Source of the DNA: Cranoglanis bouderius
Lineage: Eukaryota > Chordata > Actinopteri > Siluriformes > Cranoglanididae
Length of the DNA stretch: 64,000 bases
Assembly: GCA_023630585.1 (NCBI GenBank)
Contig: CM042552.1
Coordinates: 4,968,501-5,032,500, forward strand
Reading direction: 5' to 3'
The notes under the pieces are model-generated. The model worked only from the letters and a program-made list of their open reading frames with translations. It was not told where the DNA came from and did no database searches. Made by a program: the position numbers and the translations under genes. Position 1 is the first letter of the stretch, and every line of letters starts with the position of its first letter. This document shows positions 45,026 through 57,565 of the stretch, in pieces.

Positions 45026-46845
45026 TGAAATGGGAAATTTTAAATAGTATATATGAATAGTTTAGTATTCTTTCCCAGATTTAGCCTAGAATACCATCTC
45101 TGACTGACACACACCGGTCTGTACCAAGCATAGAAAAGAATCAAAAGGGTACGATAGGTCCCTAACCCTGAGTCCAGCTAAGTTTCGTATTTTTTCAGCT
45201 TGAACACACAGACTAAGCCTGGGTCATTTACTAATGATTTGAACCAGGTTGTATTTGAGCAGGTGAACTCACCAAACTGTGCTGGACTCAGGCCCTCGAG
45301 GACCTGCTGTATACTGTGGGCCCCATTGTGAGTGTAATTACATCTGATTACCTTTTCTAAGTCTGCCTCCACATGCGTGTCTTCTCCCCTAATGAACCGG
45401 CGTGAAATCGTTAAAAAGTAATTGTGCGCACTCGTCCTGGAGATAAGCCGACGCAGTGGGACAAAGCAATCCTGACACAAAGTAGATTTGCTGGCACAGG
45501 GATGCACGCGACCCCCTCTGCGACTAATGGCCTGTGAACTTTAATCTGGCGCCTCGTGAGAGTAGGAGGAGGAAGCATGCATATGCTTTGGTGACTTCAA
45601 ATCCATGGAGGCATAATGGGTGTTTGGAAATTTAAATGTTTTAGTATTTTTCTTTTCACTTGTTGGGCATCTTTATGTCAATATATGTCTAAACATTAAT
45701 TTTTTTTTTTTTACTTATAGTTTGAATTTTGAATCAGTAACTTCTGGGAACATAATGAAAATAGATTGGAGGTTTATTCTGCACTTCAATAAGTAATTTT
45801 TTGGAGTTAGAAATCAGAAATCAGCTAGATATAAGTCAGTCATGTCTATGCTGTGTTATCGAAATAGCTTCTATCATATGGGTTTCCATTTGCTGTATTG
45901 TATATTATATACTGTCTTTTTCAACACATCCCACATCCCACTCCAACTTCCTTTCAGTTTCAGTAAATTATCTTTACATTCAGAATCACACCATGCTCAT
46001 CAAGACATTTTACAGGCACTTTAAAGACTCCATTTAAGGGGACAACACCATAACAATATGTCCAAATAGTTTTATCAATATTAATCTAAATATATAGTGC
46101 CACTGGCCACTAAGGTCACATTTGACATGATCAGTGTCCTCATCAAAAGACCTTCAGCAAGTCATTAATCTTAGAAACAGTTCGGCTAAGACTTTCACAG
46201 ATGCACGTTCTTCTGTGTGCTAGAGTTCTCCACAGATCAGCACCATGGACAGAGACCGAGGTTTCTCAGCAAACTAAGCTAACACTTTGCTATTGCTGTG
46301 TTCACATTACAGAAGAGTGACGCACTTCCTTCATGAGATCCTGACTGCTTTGAGGGCATGTAACTTTAAAAAAAAGAAGAAGAATGTTTAGCTAAGTGCC
46401 TGAAGGTTTGTATGTTGGATTTGTGCCCAAGTAAAAAAATAAATAAATAAAAAACTGGGAAAAAAACCCCAGTCTGGTTAATAAAGTTTTTAGGTGTAAC
46501 GTTTTCATTAGTTTCTTAAACTTAATTAAATTCCAAAAGTACTTGTGTCCCGCTTAATGTTCACACACATTGTAAACTGTGTATTTCTCTTCCACTTTAT
46601 ATGCATTCAAGTGTTAAATAAATAGAAAGTTAAACTAATGTAGTTACTTCCCACTTGTTTTGAATAACATTAATTGTGTTTTAATAAATTTTTCATTTGC
46701 ATTATGTTGAGAATTTAATCGAATAGTTCCACTTTTGCTTCTCACTTCCACAATAGCTGTACCAGAGTTGTTACTCAGTGGATCTTTGCATGGATAAGGG
46801 TTCTAGCTTCCCACAATTGTAGGGTTCTACATGTAACTTGACGGT
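45026..46845. other. No gene confirmed
   Basis: A 109-codon minus-strand frame (45178-45507) is followed on the minus strand by a donor-like gtgagt at 45245-45250. Its sequence has no family motif, signal peptide or good acceptor, so I do not call it a gene. There is a T-run near 45701. Confidence 0.4.
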
Positions 46846-46849
46846 TGAC

Positions 46850-47040
46850 TCCTTACATCTCCAGTGTCCCTGGTTCAGTAATCAGATCGAGTTACCGTCT
46901 GTGTGGGGTTTTGCATGTTCTGCCTTTGTCCTCTGGGTATCTCTGGTTTTCTCCCACCTTACAAAAATATTTGAGTAGGTGGATTGAGGACTCTAAATCC
47001 ATCACAACCAGGATAAAGTGCTTATTGAAGATGAATGCAA
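46850..47040 (+). repeat. Repeat R2, copy 4
   Basis: The opposite orientation to copies 1 and 3: ttaccgtctgtgtggggttt, tggttttctcccacctta, gtaggtggattgaggactct and aaagtgcttattgaagatga. Confidence 0.55.
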
Positions 47041-47865
47041 GAAGATGCATAGAACCTTTAAAGCTTCCCAAGAGAAACCTTTCAAAGAAACCTTTAAGGT
47101 GTTGGATGGAAACTTTTTGTACCTAACAGTTCAGATAAAAAGTGCTAGAAGTCATTATTGCCTTTCAGTAACCTAGTGGATATGATTACAAAACCTGACC
47201 TAAGATTGTCTCTAATAATCTGAGATGCATGTAGGGCCTTATTTCTTTTTCACTATCAGAGATAAAAACCAAAGCCCTAAACCTTCATTATAGCTCTCTT
47301 ATCCAGATAAAACACCTGGTGCGATTCCACTGATTAGTGTACTGATTGATCTGCTGGCTCGGAGGCTTATCCGTGGAGGTCTGGAGGTGGAAAGAGTGAC
47401 ACACAGCTCTAGAAAAAGAGACATGTAGAAAGAGAGAAAAACAAACATATAATATGGTGGCACTCATGGGAAATGCAAAGATTCATCGGAGTATTGATCA
47501 GTTGAGGTGGAACTGGAGATGTGAGTTGACGAATGATGTGTCACAGCAAAAAACAAAGGTCACACTTGTAAATCTAATAAAATAAGTACCACCAACTCTC
47601 TCTCTATCCCTCTGTCCTTTCTCTTTCTTGTACTCTCTCTCTCTGTCTCTCAGCATTGTACATCTTCCTCGTGATATAACCTCTCCACAAAACAGAATCG
47701 AATATTTGCCCAAACACAGATGAAGCACTTTAGCACTACATTTGTTTGGCATTGAGCATTGATTATTGGCAAGTATTGTTAATTTTAAGTAGGCCAAAAT
47801 AGTTTTGTGCAATCAACAATTGTGTTTGTGTAATCACACCACAGAAACAGTTATATAATGCGCTA
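47041..47865. other. No gene seen
   Basis: Unique-looking DNA with a C/T-rich patch at 47597-47652. Confidence 0.5.
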
Positions 47866-47867
47866 TA

Positions 47868-48095
47868 ATTACACCAGTCCATCACAGGACACCATGCACA
47901 TTCACACCTAAAGGCAATTTAGAATAACTAATTCTACTGGCATGTTTTTGGAAGGTGGGGGAAAGACATAGAACCCTGAGAAATCTCATGAGGACCCAGG
48001 GAAAGCATCTGAAACTCCACAGATAGAAACCCAAGCTCAGGATTGAACTGTAGTGGCAACACTACTTGCTGAACCATCCTGCCACCCCTGCCCTT
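47868..48095 (-). repeat. Repeat R2, copy 5
   Basis: Contains ccatcacaggacaccatgca, cctaaaggcaatttagaata, ctggcatgtttttggaaggt and caagctcaggattgaactgt, in family order. Confidence 0.6.
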
Positions 48096-48099
48096 ATTC

Positions 48100-48946
48100 T
48101 GTAGCTTGCTATAGTGTCAAATGATATCAAAAGGTTTGCATCTCCCTGAATGCATGTTATGAATGTTATATAGATGTTCTGTAATAGCTGTATTTATATT
48201 TTCTGTAAAATTCTTTAATAAAATACCCAGCCTGAGTAGCTTTTGCATCTTCTCTGTTGTAATAATTTTCAAATCGGCTTTGGAGACTAGCAGGGTCATG
48301 ACAAAACTTCCTTTTAAAATCTTTTCCTGTTGATTTTGGATTGTTGTCTTGTCTCTCCCCCATTCAAAAACCATGGGGGGTGGGGGTGCAAACTTTTGCA
48401 CTCAGCCATATAGTGTCTGAAAGCGAATATCCATCAGTGTGTATGTAATTTAGCTCTAAAACCTTGTCCTGATTGTGTGTGCGTGCACAGGTTTATTCGA
48501 CAGTGGAATATAATTGGACGACGCAGCTGTGTGCTGTTCTGAATGCTCTACCAAGGGAGACTGACTGGCCCTCGAAAATCCACTTCCATCTGTGGGTATA
48601 CACTCACACCAATATAATACAAACACTCCATGATATAATGAGCCTGAGCCAACATATTTAAATTGCCTCCCACTCTGTTGCCTCAGAGGATGGCACTGAT
48701 GTGCGATGTGCTTCTCCACATGTTTGTATCTTATGTATGCTTATAACACACACACGCACACCTAGATAAATGCATATGCATGCATACACATCCAGTCTTA
48801 CACAAATACACACTCATACACACAAACATACGGCCAGTAAGGGACCTGGCATTGCAGCCATAACACCTGGGCACACAGCTGCTGCGAGAAATGGCCACTA
48901 CATGTGAAACAGCTGGCTGTTTCACTTTTCACTTAGACCTGCTATA

Positions 48947-48988
<42 letters not shown>

Positions 48989-49290
48989 CTAATCTACATA
49001 CGTAACACTTAAGATCATATAAGAATAGCGTATGGGTGCTTAACACACAAGCAGATGTTTATATGCAGGGTTGAATTATTTTCCATCCTTTATTAGTGTG
49101 TGGGTGTCACACAAAGGCCTGATAAATCTGACTGCAATGGATGAGCAAAATATGTCAGAAGGCATCACAGTGAAAGATAAGAGTGTGTTTTCAAGCATCG
49201 CAGCGAAGGAAGGACATATGTATGTACACATGTATACATTACAGCGAGTACTCATGTTCTTCTGTCTATATTGTACTGTAAGGAATAAAA
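48100..49290. other. No gene confirmed; microsatellite at 48950-48990
   Basis: Segment 48490-48596 is bounded by acag|gtttattc and tgtgg|gtatac, so it could be read as a plus-strand exon, open in one frame. No family is recognised and the acceptor lacks a good pyrimidine tract. The (AC)n tract at 48950-48990 has one cg interruption. Confidence 0.4.
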
Positions 49291-49294
49291 CCCT

Positions 49295-49660
49295 TGGTGG
49301 CATGCTGTTATAGGAAAGTAATCAACGGCAGGGTGGCGTGATGCAGCCCGACGCGAAGCAGCGTTACCGCTGACATCTTGAAGCTTGCTATTTTCTAACA
49401 GCACATTCCTCTTATATACACAGCAATTTGCCAACAATTACATACATTTTTTAATAGAATGACCCATCATACTTTTTACCCATTTACAGTTACATTGTAG
49501 AAATTTGTTTTAGCAGCTATAAACAGTCATTCCTTCACCAGACTCTCTGTTTTCTCTCGAAGTTAAGAAGAAGAAAAAATGCAGCTTGTTACATAACTGA
49601 CAAACTGCAAAGCACAAACTCCAAGCTGAAGACTTTCCCATGGTGGAAAACGTAAAGCAT
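49295..49660 (+). repeat. Family A repeat, copy 6
   Basis: Contains gctgttataggaaagtaatc (49303), gttaccgctgac, ttgctattttctaacagcac (49386), ttcctcttatatacacagca, gctataaacagtcattcctt (49519) and gcttgttacataactgac. A fairly complete copy with both hairpin arms, slightly diverged. Confidence 0.7.
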
Positions 49661-49923
49661 CGGCCTTATCTCAGGGTGCTGAGACTGATCGATGTGTATT
49701 GCTGTTTATTAGCTATGTAACGTCTGAACGTATCAAACTGATTTCTGAATCAGCCTGGGTTTAGCAATGAAATTTCTCTGTCTCCTTGAGCTGTGAATCC
49801 TTATCTAACTTCTGCTGCCAGATGCCACTGGAATGCAACACAACCCCCCCTCTTCAGACACACAAACACACACACACACAAGCTTATCTTACACACACAA
49901 TGGAAAAATCTCTCTCTTTTCAA

Positions 49924-51460
49924 TGTAACATGTAATTATATGTAATTATTCGATGTCCAAATAGTTTGATGTTTTCTTATTTGCATGTATTGTGTGCCTA
50001 TGTAACCAAGCTAGGATGATTTTGGATAGTTTAATTTAAGATATCATTTTAAATGTCTGTAACCATGTTTTACCTGTAATATTCTTATAATTCCATCGAA
50101 TTTGGTATGTGGTTAATCGTCTTGCGATACCCTGATTGATTATGCATATCATATTGCAATGGGATACATTATTTCATGCTTTCTCTTAATTTCATATATA
50201 ATACGGTATAAACCGGCTCCTCCCTGGACATGCAAATTCGAGTCTGAGACCAGACAAAGAGCGTTCATCCCGCCAACAAATCCAACTTCCTGATTGGCCC
50301 ATAGCCCAAAGAGGCGTGTGTGTTGGTGTTGTCTTTAAAACAACACCACGCTTTGAAACAGCTCTCGGTAGTCGTCTGTTCTCTCTTCAGTCTCTCTTCA
50401 CTCACTTCAACTTGACACTTTTCCAGCTTCTCTCCCCCGGGGCCACGTGCCCCGGGAAGAGGAAGCCGGGATCTCTCTCTCTCCCGGACAAAGGATGCAA
50501 CCGCCTCACGTCCGACGGCCTTTTCAAACGGCACGACGAACCAGCGAACTCTACACAACCTCACGCGAACCTTCAAACCAAAGCCATGCAAGTATAGTTC
50601 ATGGATCTATATCTGCGTTTAAGATTGTACCCCTGTTTACAGGAGATTTAAGTTCGTTGCTGGTTTTGAAAAAGGCTAATTAGTTGTGTTTTTGTCTGCC
50701 ATTCCCTTTTATTTCATTACTTTCTCTCTATACCTTTTCTTTCCTTGTATATAGATGTACATATGTATGTTTTGCTTAGAGTTAGTCGTGTGTATCCATA
50801 GTTACATTTAGTTATTAAAATCTATTATCCCACGCTTGATTTGTCTCTGTTTTGTCACGTGATGAGTCAATTAAACGCTGCGATCTCGTTACCCGCTCTA
50901 ATTTTTAATAACAAACTTCGTTGGTTAATTCTTCCTGGCCAGAAGGATAAACTCCCTCTTTAGAGTTCATAATTCCAAACTAGACTACAGCTAACCATAA
51001 AAGCTGATCTAGACCACATACATAGTCATAATTAATTATAATCCATTGTAGTTAATTTTCTATATGTATATGTGCACATACATGAATTCCCTTTCATGGC
51101 TGGTGTATATTTATAACTGGTCACAACACGCGTTGATTAGATATATAGATATATTTCACGCCATTCGAGCTAATTCCTTATATAAATTGGAGAATACATT
51201 TAAACGTGTTAAACATCTTTTAATTTGTTACATGAATTGTAACTGGTGGAGAATATTTTTAAACGTTGCAGATTCATCCGAGTTACTACACATTCTGGTA
51301 GATAACGCGGGCACGCTTTAAAACTCGTCTCCTTTAAAAAGGTGCTTTGAATCCAAGCGTGCGCTTCTGTTTCATTTTTCATGTTTAAAGTTGATCCATT
51401 ACATTATTCTGGCGGAAAAGAATAATGCTAGTAATGATTGTTTCGTTACAGCTATTTGAT
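49924..51460 (+). promoter_or_regulatory. LTR-like or promoter-like region with TATA box
   Basis: A TATA element (acggtataaaccgg, 50203-50216) is followed by an inverted CCAAT box (ctgattggccc, 50289-50299) and a CpG-rich stretch at 50430-50580. There is an 8-bp inverted repeat (50436-50443 and 50449-50456) around a CACGTG word, and an attaaaa signal near 50814. This order of signals suits either a long LTR or a cellular promoter. I found no target duplication that would fix LTR ends, so both remain open. Confidence 0.4.
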
Positions 51461-51782
51461 TTTTAATGCAATAGGTGGTGTCCTTTAAACAGCTGGCCAA
51501 CTGGTTTCAAACAAAGCCTTTTGAACAATCAAATGATTTGTTATTCAGTCCCTACTCCAATCAGAATTCTGGTCATTCAGCAATGAGATTGTGTCCGTAA
51601 ATCAGTGAAATAATAAATAAATAAATAAATAAATAATAAAAAAACTGAATTCCTTGTTTTTGGTTGTGGGTATATTTTTTTATCGATTTAGGTCTTTATA
51701 CAGTCACCTGACATATTTAAAACCACTATAGCTGCATAGCTCGATTTGTGCTGGAAAAAATTATATCAAACACAAAATATCC

Positions 51783-51955
51783 ACCCATTCATCCATTTTC
51801 TGTACCGCTTATCCTACACAGGGTCATGGGGGAGCCTGGAGCCTATCCCAGGGAACTCGGGGCAGAAGACGGGGGACACCTTGGACGGGTTGCCAATCCA
51901 TCGCAGGGCACAATCACACACACACATTCACACCCTATGGACAACTTGGAATATA
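51783..51955 (-). mobile_element. tRNA-type SINE, type 1 copy, truncated
   Basis: Plus-strand start cattcatccattttctgtac through gggcacaatcacacacacac to atggacaacttgga. The head is missing. Confidence 0.75.
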
Positions 51956-53585
51956 CACCAAATATCTTTTTGAAATAATAATTGACTCTTGATTAATAAT
52001 TAATAACTTGGTCGGTGTTAGTATTAAGGAAACAAGTAGGGGTTTTTTTTGTCTTCAAATTCAAATTTCATTCGAAAGTCACTTAGTATTAGTATGTTTT
52101 GTAATGAGCAAACAGAGGTTCGTGTTTGGTGTGTAGTTTATTTGGGGTATTCAAACAACTGTAGTCATAGTCCATGGCAAAGTTCAAATCACAAACAGGC
52201 AAATTAACACCCTGGACAACACTAGTAGTAGCTCTTAATGTCAGTATGTCAGTATGCCAATAGCTCAATAGGTCGCGCACCTGGATGAATGGAAATTCCA
52301 TAAACACTAATGGTCAGAGTTGTCTGGACTCACACAGAGGTTTGTCTTTTGTGCTTGATGTCCAAGCAGAACACAGATACTCACAATCCCATGCTCCAGG
52401 ACGATGACTGTATGGTACAAAAGGCATAGCAAAGGTGTGAACATGTGATCTTGTTTTAGGAATTCATGGATACACATCACACACTGGAGAAAATATCCAG
52501 AAAAACCACCACTTGCTCATTTTTTTTCTGCCGGCTACTATTTTCTGCAATAAATTTATCAGTTCAGCCTGATCATGATTTTTTTTAGCTCTATTTAACT
52601 ATCTTGTATATTTATTTTTTGCTTTTTCATCATTCAAACATTACTGAATATCTATTGACACTCAAGTTTAGTAGTGCGCAATTTTTATTTATTTATTTAT
52701 TTACCATTTTACATAACAGTACCTGGAACAACCTTTAAGCTGAGTCTGCCATAACTCTTTTGCTCAGTACTTGAACTCTGACAACTATTTCAGTCAATAA
52801 ACACCCAGCACACACACACCAAATCCAACATAAGCTTCAACTGCCAGTGAACCTTCCTCTGACTAATCGGCCTTAATGCAGCAGTCCTCACACTTCCTCT
52901 AATATTGCCATCCTGGGGAAGATTTAGGCTCCGAGAACGTTCTGGAAAGAAATGCTGTATTGGAGAACTGTCGCTCCACCCCCACACACTGTCTGCATCT
53001 GACAGCTCAGTCAGCTTTAGCTTTAGCTTCAGCGAGGGAAAAATCTATATTAGTGGTGGCCAAAATGCATTAGCACATGTAAGCCACGACATATCAAAAC
53101 TACTTTTTTTCTAACAGCAGCACTGGAACCCAAAAACGTCCTCTTCTGCCGTTTCATTTAGTACCTTTACAGAGTGTGGAACATTTCAACACTGTTGATG
53201 ATAAACACCAAAAAAGCAGTGTATCTCAGTGGCTTTCGGTGTCAGCAGCTTTACTTTAACAACAACAGGAACGCTTATGGTGGTTTCGGGTATTAAATCG
53301 ATGTGCGTTATGAGAGACTCTGCTGTGCTCTCAGGTGTAATGATGCTGCGGTGAGCTCAGGTTAGGAGCCGTTATTATTAAATACAGTTCAGTATTAAAC
53401 TTCAAGTCTGGATTTCAATATTGCACCACAGTATTCTTGTCTCCTTCTGTCTGTCTCTATTTATATTTATATTATTTATATTAAAGCATGATTTCATTTA
53501 GCGAGCACACATTAGAAAAGGCTTTTAAAGCATTTGTGCTTTGCAGAACCTATTCAGAATTTATTTATTTAAAAAAAAAAAATGG
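51956..53585. other. No gene seen
   Basis: Unique-looking DNA with short (TTTA) runs near 52686 and 53560. The region 52860-53060 has balanced composition. No splice-bounded exon recognised. Confidence 0.45.
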
Positions 53586-53589
53586 ATCC

Positions 53590-54615
53590 AATATTACATA
53601 TCTGTGAGTGGCAAAAGTATGTGAACGTCTAGGATTAGCAGTTAATTTGAAGGTGAACTTAGAGTCATGTGTTTTCAATCAGTGGGATGATAATCAGGTG
53701 TGAGTGAGCATCCTGTTTTATTTAAAGAACAGGGATCTATCAGAGTCTGATCTTCACAACACATGTTTGTGGAAGTGTATCATTGCATGAAGAAAGGAGA
53801 TTTCAGAAAAAGAGTTGATGCTCATCAGTCTGGAAAAGTTTACAAAACCATCTCTAAAGACTAAAGGCCTCTCTCACATTGGCTAATGTTAATGTTCATG
53901 AGTCCACCATCAGGAGAACACTGAACAACAGCGGTGTCCTTGGCAGGGTTGCAAGGAGAAAGCCACTGCTCTCCAAAAAGAACGTTGCTGCCCATCTGCA
54001 TTTGCTAAAGATCACATGGACAAGCCAGAAGTCTATTGGAAAATGTTTTGTGGACAGATGAGACCAAAATAGAACTTTTTGGTTTAAATGAGAAGCGTTA
54101 TGTTTGGAGAAAGGAAAACACTGAATTCCAGCATAAGAACCTTATCCCATCTGTGAAGCATGGTGGTGGTAGTATCATGGTTTGGGTTTGTTTTGCTGCA
54201 TCTGGGGCAGGACGACTTGCCATCATTGATGGAGCAATGAATTCTGAATTATACCAGCGAATTCTAAAGGAAAATGTCAGGACATCTGTCCGAGAACTGA
54301 ATCTCAAGAGAAAGTGGGTCATGCAGCAAGACAATGACCCTAAGCACACAAGTCATTCAACCAAAGAATGATTAAAGAAGAATAAAGTTAATGCTTGGAA
54401 CTGATCAACAGTTACAGGAAACGTTTAGTTGCAGTTATTGCTGCACAAGGGGGTCACACCAGAAACTAAAAGCAAAGGTTCACAAACTTTTGCCACTCAC
54501 AGATATGTAATATTTTCCTCAATAAATAAATGACCAAGTATAATATTTTTGTCTCATTTGTTTAATTGGGTTCTCTTTATCAGCTTTTAGGACTTGTGTG
54601 AAAATTTAAGTCTTT
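53590..54615 (+). mobile_element. Tc1-like element, third family, tips missing
   Basis: Inverted segments around acatatctgtgagtggcaaa (53598) and actcacagatatgtaatatt (54493) mark the two sides. The right side continues into the characteristic aaatgaccaagtataatatt with ttgtctcatttg (54529). The outermost termini with TA are not recognisable. Confidence 0.8.
53770..54480 (+). pseudogene. Tc1 transposase relic lacking third catalytic block
   Basis: On the plus strand the frame shows the helix-turn-helix part (VHESTIRRTLNNSGVLGRVA at 53887), then WTDETKIELFG (54050, first Asp), SVKHGGGSIMVW (54150) and QQDNDPKHTSHSTKE (54325, second Asp). A stop follows, and within 20 codons the text jumps to the C-terminal SYRKRLVAVIAAQGG-like tail (54410-54455). 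The DLNP(I)E segment with the third acidic residue is deleted. A frameshift also separates the first two parts near 54040. Confidence 0.85.
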
Positions 54616-56340
54616 TAAGTTGTACACTTCCAATGATGCTCTTTCCTTTCATTTCCTTTCATTATTTTTAAACATGACAGAAATTCCCTTCAATCAGCGA
54701 TTTCACAATGTGACAAAGTCACAATGTGACACTCTCTACTTTTCTCAGCAAGCTCGGCCAAGGCTCCATCACCAAAGACGACATTCATTAGAAGAATCGA
54801 GTCCGTATTAGCGTCACCACTGTGTCGCACTTTTCATGACATCTGGCTCCCAATGCCTCTCTAATTGATCTATAAGAAATGCAAAGCTCATTCTGCATCT
54901 GTGCTCATCATAACTGGCTGCATGTATCATTGCCATTCAGAATCCACTCCGCTTTTCCATTTCAGGACATGCACTTTAGCAATGGCCTGCTAACTGGAAT
55001 TAATTAACTTTTTTCTGCTTTTGTGCACGCTCTTTTTCATAATTTATTTTTCGTTTTAATAAGGGAATATGCAACTTGTGGAAGCAAAAATGTAATTCAA
55101 TGTGGTACCACAGGGGAAAACTAAAAAATTAATGGTTGAAGTGTCAATAGAGTCTCTGTACTTCGGAGTTTTGTTCTGGATGTAGTCATGCCAATAAAGA
55201 AATCCTGAGATTAATAGAATTATTACAATTCACCTTGTAATTGCTTTGGCAATGTTACTTCTCAAGGGCTTAATCAAAATTGAAAAGAAAAAAAAAAAAA
55301 AAGTACAGATACATTTTCTGTTCCCCAAACGAACAAGGAAAAATGCAGTCTCAAGGATACAGCAGTGGTCCTTAACTTCCAGTTCCTCAAATGTTCCTTA
55401 AATGAGTTTTAAAGTTGATGTACCCTCTATTGACAAAGGTAGTATTCTGGAACTTTGAGTCCATTGTTTGTATCAATGCCCCCATTACTTCTACGTTGGA
55501 TTTCTCATTAATATGATGTTGAACGTTGCTGGAAAATGGTGAGTGAGAAAAGAAGCTCGGGTTTTTTTTGTTTGTTTGTTTGTTTTTTTGGAGCTAACAG
55601 TGAAACCTGACCATGATGTTGCAATATGTTTGAGATTGTTGAAAATAAATTCCATTGTATCTGTGCTAGCATTGTTCAGCCGGTTAACTTCTCACAAGAA
55701 TAATGAAAATACAGCACCAGAAATGTAAAATACTGATGTGTACTTTGTACTAAAGTATAATTTTGGTGTATTTTTACTTGAATGTTATTGAAATTTAATA
55801 TTCATACAGTTTACTCCTTACATTTAGACCTTCAAAGTCCTTATTACAAATCTCCAGGGTCTGTTCTTCTCTCATCCAGCCAATGACTCTTCACTAAACA
55901 TGAAGATCATTTTATTTGCATTTTATTTACATTTCACTCTAAAGCTTCAAATCAAATTCAGCAATGTAGAAAAAACTCATAGTGCCAATTCACTCATACT
56001 TATTTATTTTTTTACTTTTCATTTTTAAAATTTGAAAATGTTTAAAGGTAAAAACTGTAAATTTCTGGCTGCATACTTTTGATTTTTTACAAATTATGTA
56101 TACTTTCACTTATAATGTATCAATACTTTTTCCATGCCTGTACAGCATCAACCAACAAATTAGCACCAGAATTGCTAAACATATCATAAATATTTTAATA
56201 TAAACATATGTAATGTCTTGCCTGTAGTTTTCCTTTAACACTATTGAATCACTATTGAATTAAATGGGCAGGATTTTTATCTAAAACAACATTCAAATTA
56301 CGCAGCATCCAATCCAAGTATCTAACTGAACAGGTTATTT
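54616..56340. other. No gene seen; possible conserved non-coding sequence
   Basis: A 14-bp near-tandem (cacaatgtgaca, twice, 54704-54731) and an A-run near 55288. The stretch 54730-55050 has balanced composition and taattgatc / aattaattaac words that look regulatory. No exon evidence. Confidence 0.4.
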
Positions 56341-56344
56341 TTCC

Positions 56345-56415
56345 TGTATTCCTGGGATTTATACCTTCCAGTCACTAGTACTGAACCTTAACCACTGAGC
56401 TACGACTGACCCTTT
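56345..56415 (-). mobile_element. Type 3 SINE head fragment
   Basis: Read on the minus strand it has tagctcagtggttaagg (A-box-like) and a degraded B box near 56350. Only the tRNA-like part remains. Confidence 0.55.
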
Positions 56416-56850
56416 CATTGGAGATACTACTGATTCCTTTGAGTATTGACTGTATAATTAAGGGAACTTGGTCATGACAGGTTTTTCTTTCCAATGCCTG
56501 ACAAACCACCTCCTATTTAAATCAACCTGGACAGAAGACACTTCCATGACCTTTTAGTTAGACAGAAACATAGCCTTGCTCCCAATCAAACAGGGAGACT
56601 TAACGCTAACCCAGACCAGCGCTGTGCTTAATGTGCAAATGTTTCAAGGACTAAAACTGAGCTAATCAATGAAACCCATACCAACACACATGACAAACTA
56701 TTCTGTGCTAGCCTTTTTCATTACCTCTGTTAGATTTAAAATACGTCAAAAGAAGCAGAGGTATGAGATAAAATAATGCGCCAAAACCTGTGGAAATCTC
56801 AGCTTTTTTGTGGCTTGCATGTCAACAATGTTCTGAATAGTTTCAACCAT

Positions 56851-57124
56851 GCATCCATTTTCTGTACCGCTTACCCTACACACAGTTGCGGGGAGCCTAT
56901 CCCAAGGAACTCGAGCACAATCACACACACTACAGACAATTTGGAAACGCCAATCAGCCTACAACACATGTCTTTGGACTGGGGGAGGAAACTAGAGTAT
57001 CCAGAGGAAACCTCTGAAGCATAGGGAGAATATGCAAACTCCACACAGAGCGGAGGTGGGAACCAAACCCCCAACCCTGGAGGTGCAAGGCAAACATACT
57101 AACCAGTAAGCCACTGTGCCCCCT
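56851..57124 (-). mobile_element. tRNA-type SINE, type 1, near full length
   Basis: Plus-strand start gcatccattttctgtaccgc. The end has gggaaccaaacccccaaccc (reverse B box ggtttggttcc) and aaccagtaagccactgtgcc (A-box side). A central deletion has shortened the middle. Confidence 0.8.
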
Positions 57125-57477
57125 GAATAGTGTCATGACAACTGGAAACAGATGCAATGGTCAGATGAAAATATTGGGCAACTATGCAAATTAGAGCATT
57201 AAAAACCATTAAGTCACAATTGATGTAGTCTCATTAGCCAAAAGTGTAGCTTTTCTTTAATAAACATGGTCAAGAACCGCCTACTTTCCCAGGAAGAGTG
57301 TTTGACTGAAATTGCAAACCGCTAACCATGTTTACTTGCCACTGTTTTAAAGAAAACTCTTGGAAAAAACTGCAAATACAGGATGCAGTAGAGCTCTTGA
57401 ATGTTTCCTTCTTTATGTGTAAGGTGATTTAGAAACAAAGATAAATAAAATTTTAAAAAGCAAGACTATTCACTTAC

Positions 57478-57565
57478 AGATGAGGAACCTGGGTTGAAGG
57501 ATACGTCGCTGAGCTTCAGACCGTCATTTACTGTCATGACAATTTGTGTACATTCTGCACAGTTG
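57478..57565 (-). CDS. Candidate internal exon of unidentified gene
   Basis: On the minus strand this 88-bp segment is preceded by a long pyrimidine tract ending cttcattacag and followed by the donor TCT|gtaagtgaat. Both sites are near consensus. One frame is open throughout: after the first base it reads NCAECTQIVMTVNDGLKLSD and ends with PGSSS. I do not recognise a family, though two cysteines in C-x-x-C spacing suggest an extracellular or metal-binding segment. It ends in phase 0, whereas the Eph exon at 22003 needs one donated base. In the frame that would fit, a stop (TGA) interrupts. It is therefore either an exon of another gene, a non-coding exon, or chance. Confidence 0.4.

Noticed and set aside
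45178..45507. 109-codon minus-strand frame with a donor-like site
   Set aside because: No motif, no plausible acceptor or signal peptide; could be tested with transcripts but not called.
48490..48596. Possible plus-strand exon
   Set aside because: The splice sites are weak and the peptide matches nothing I recognise.
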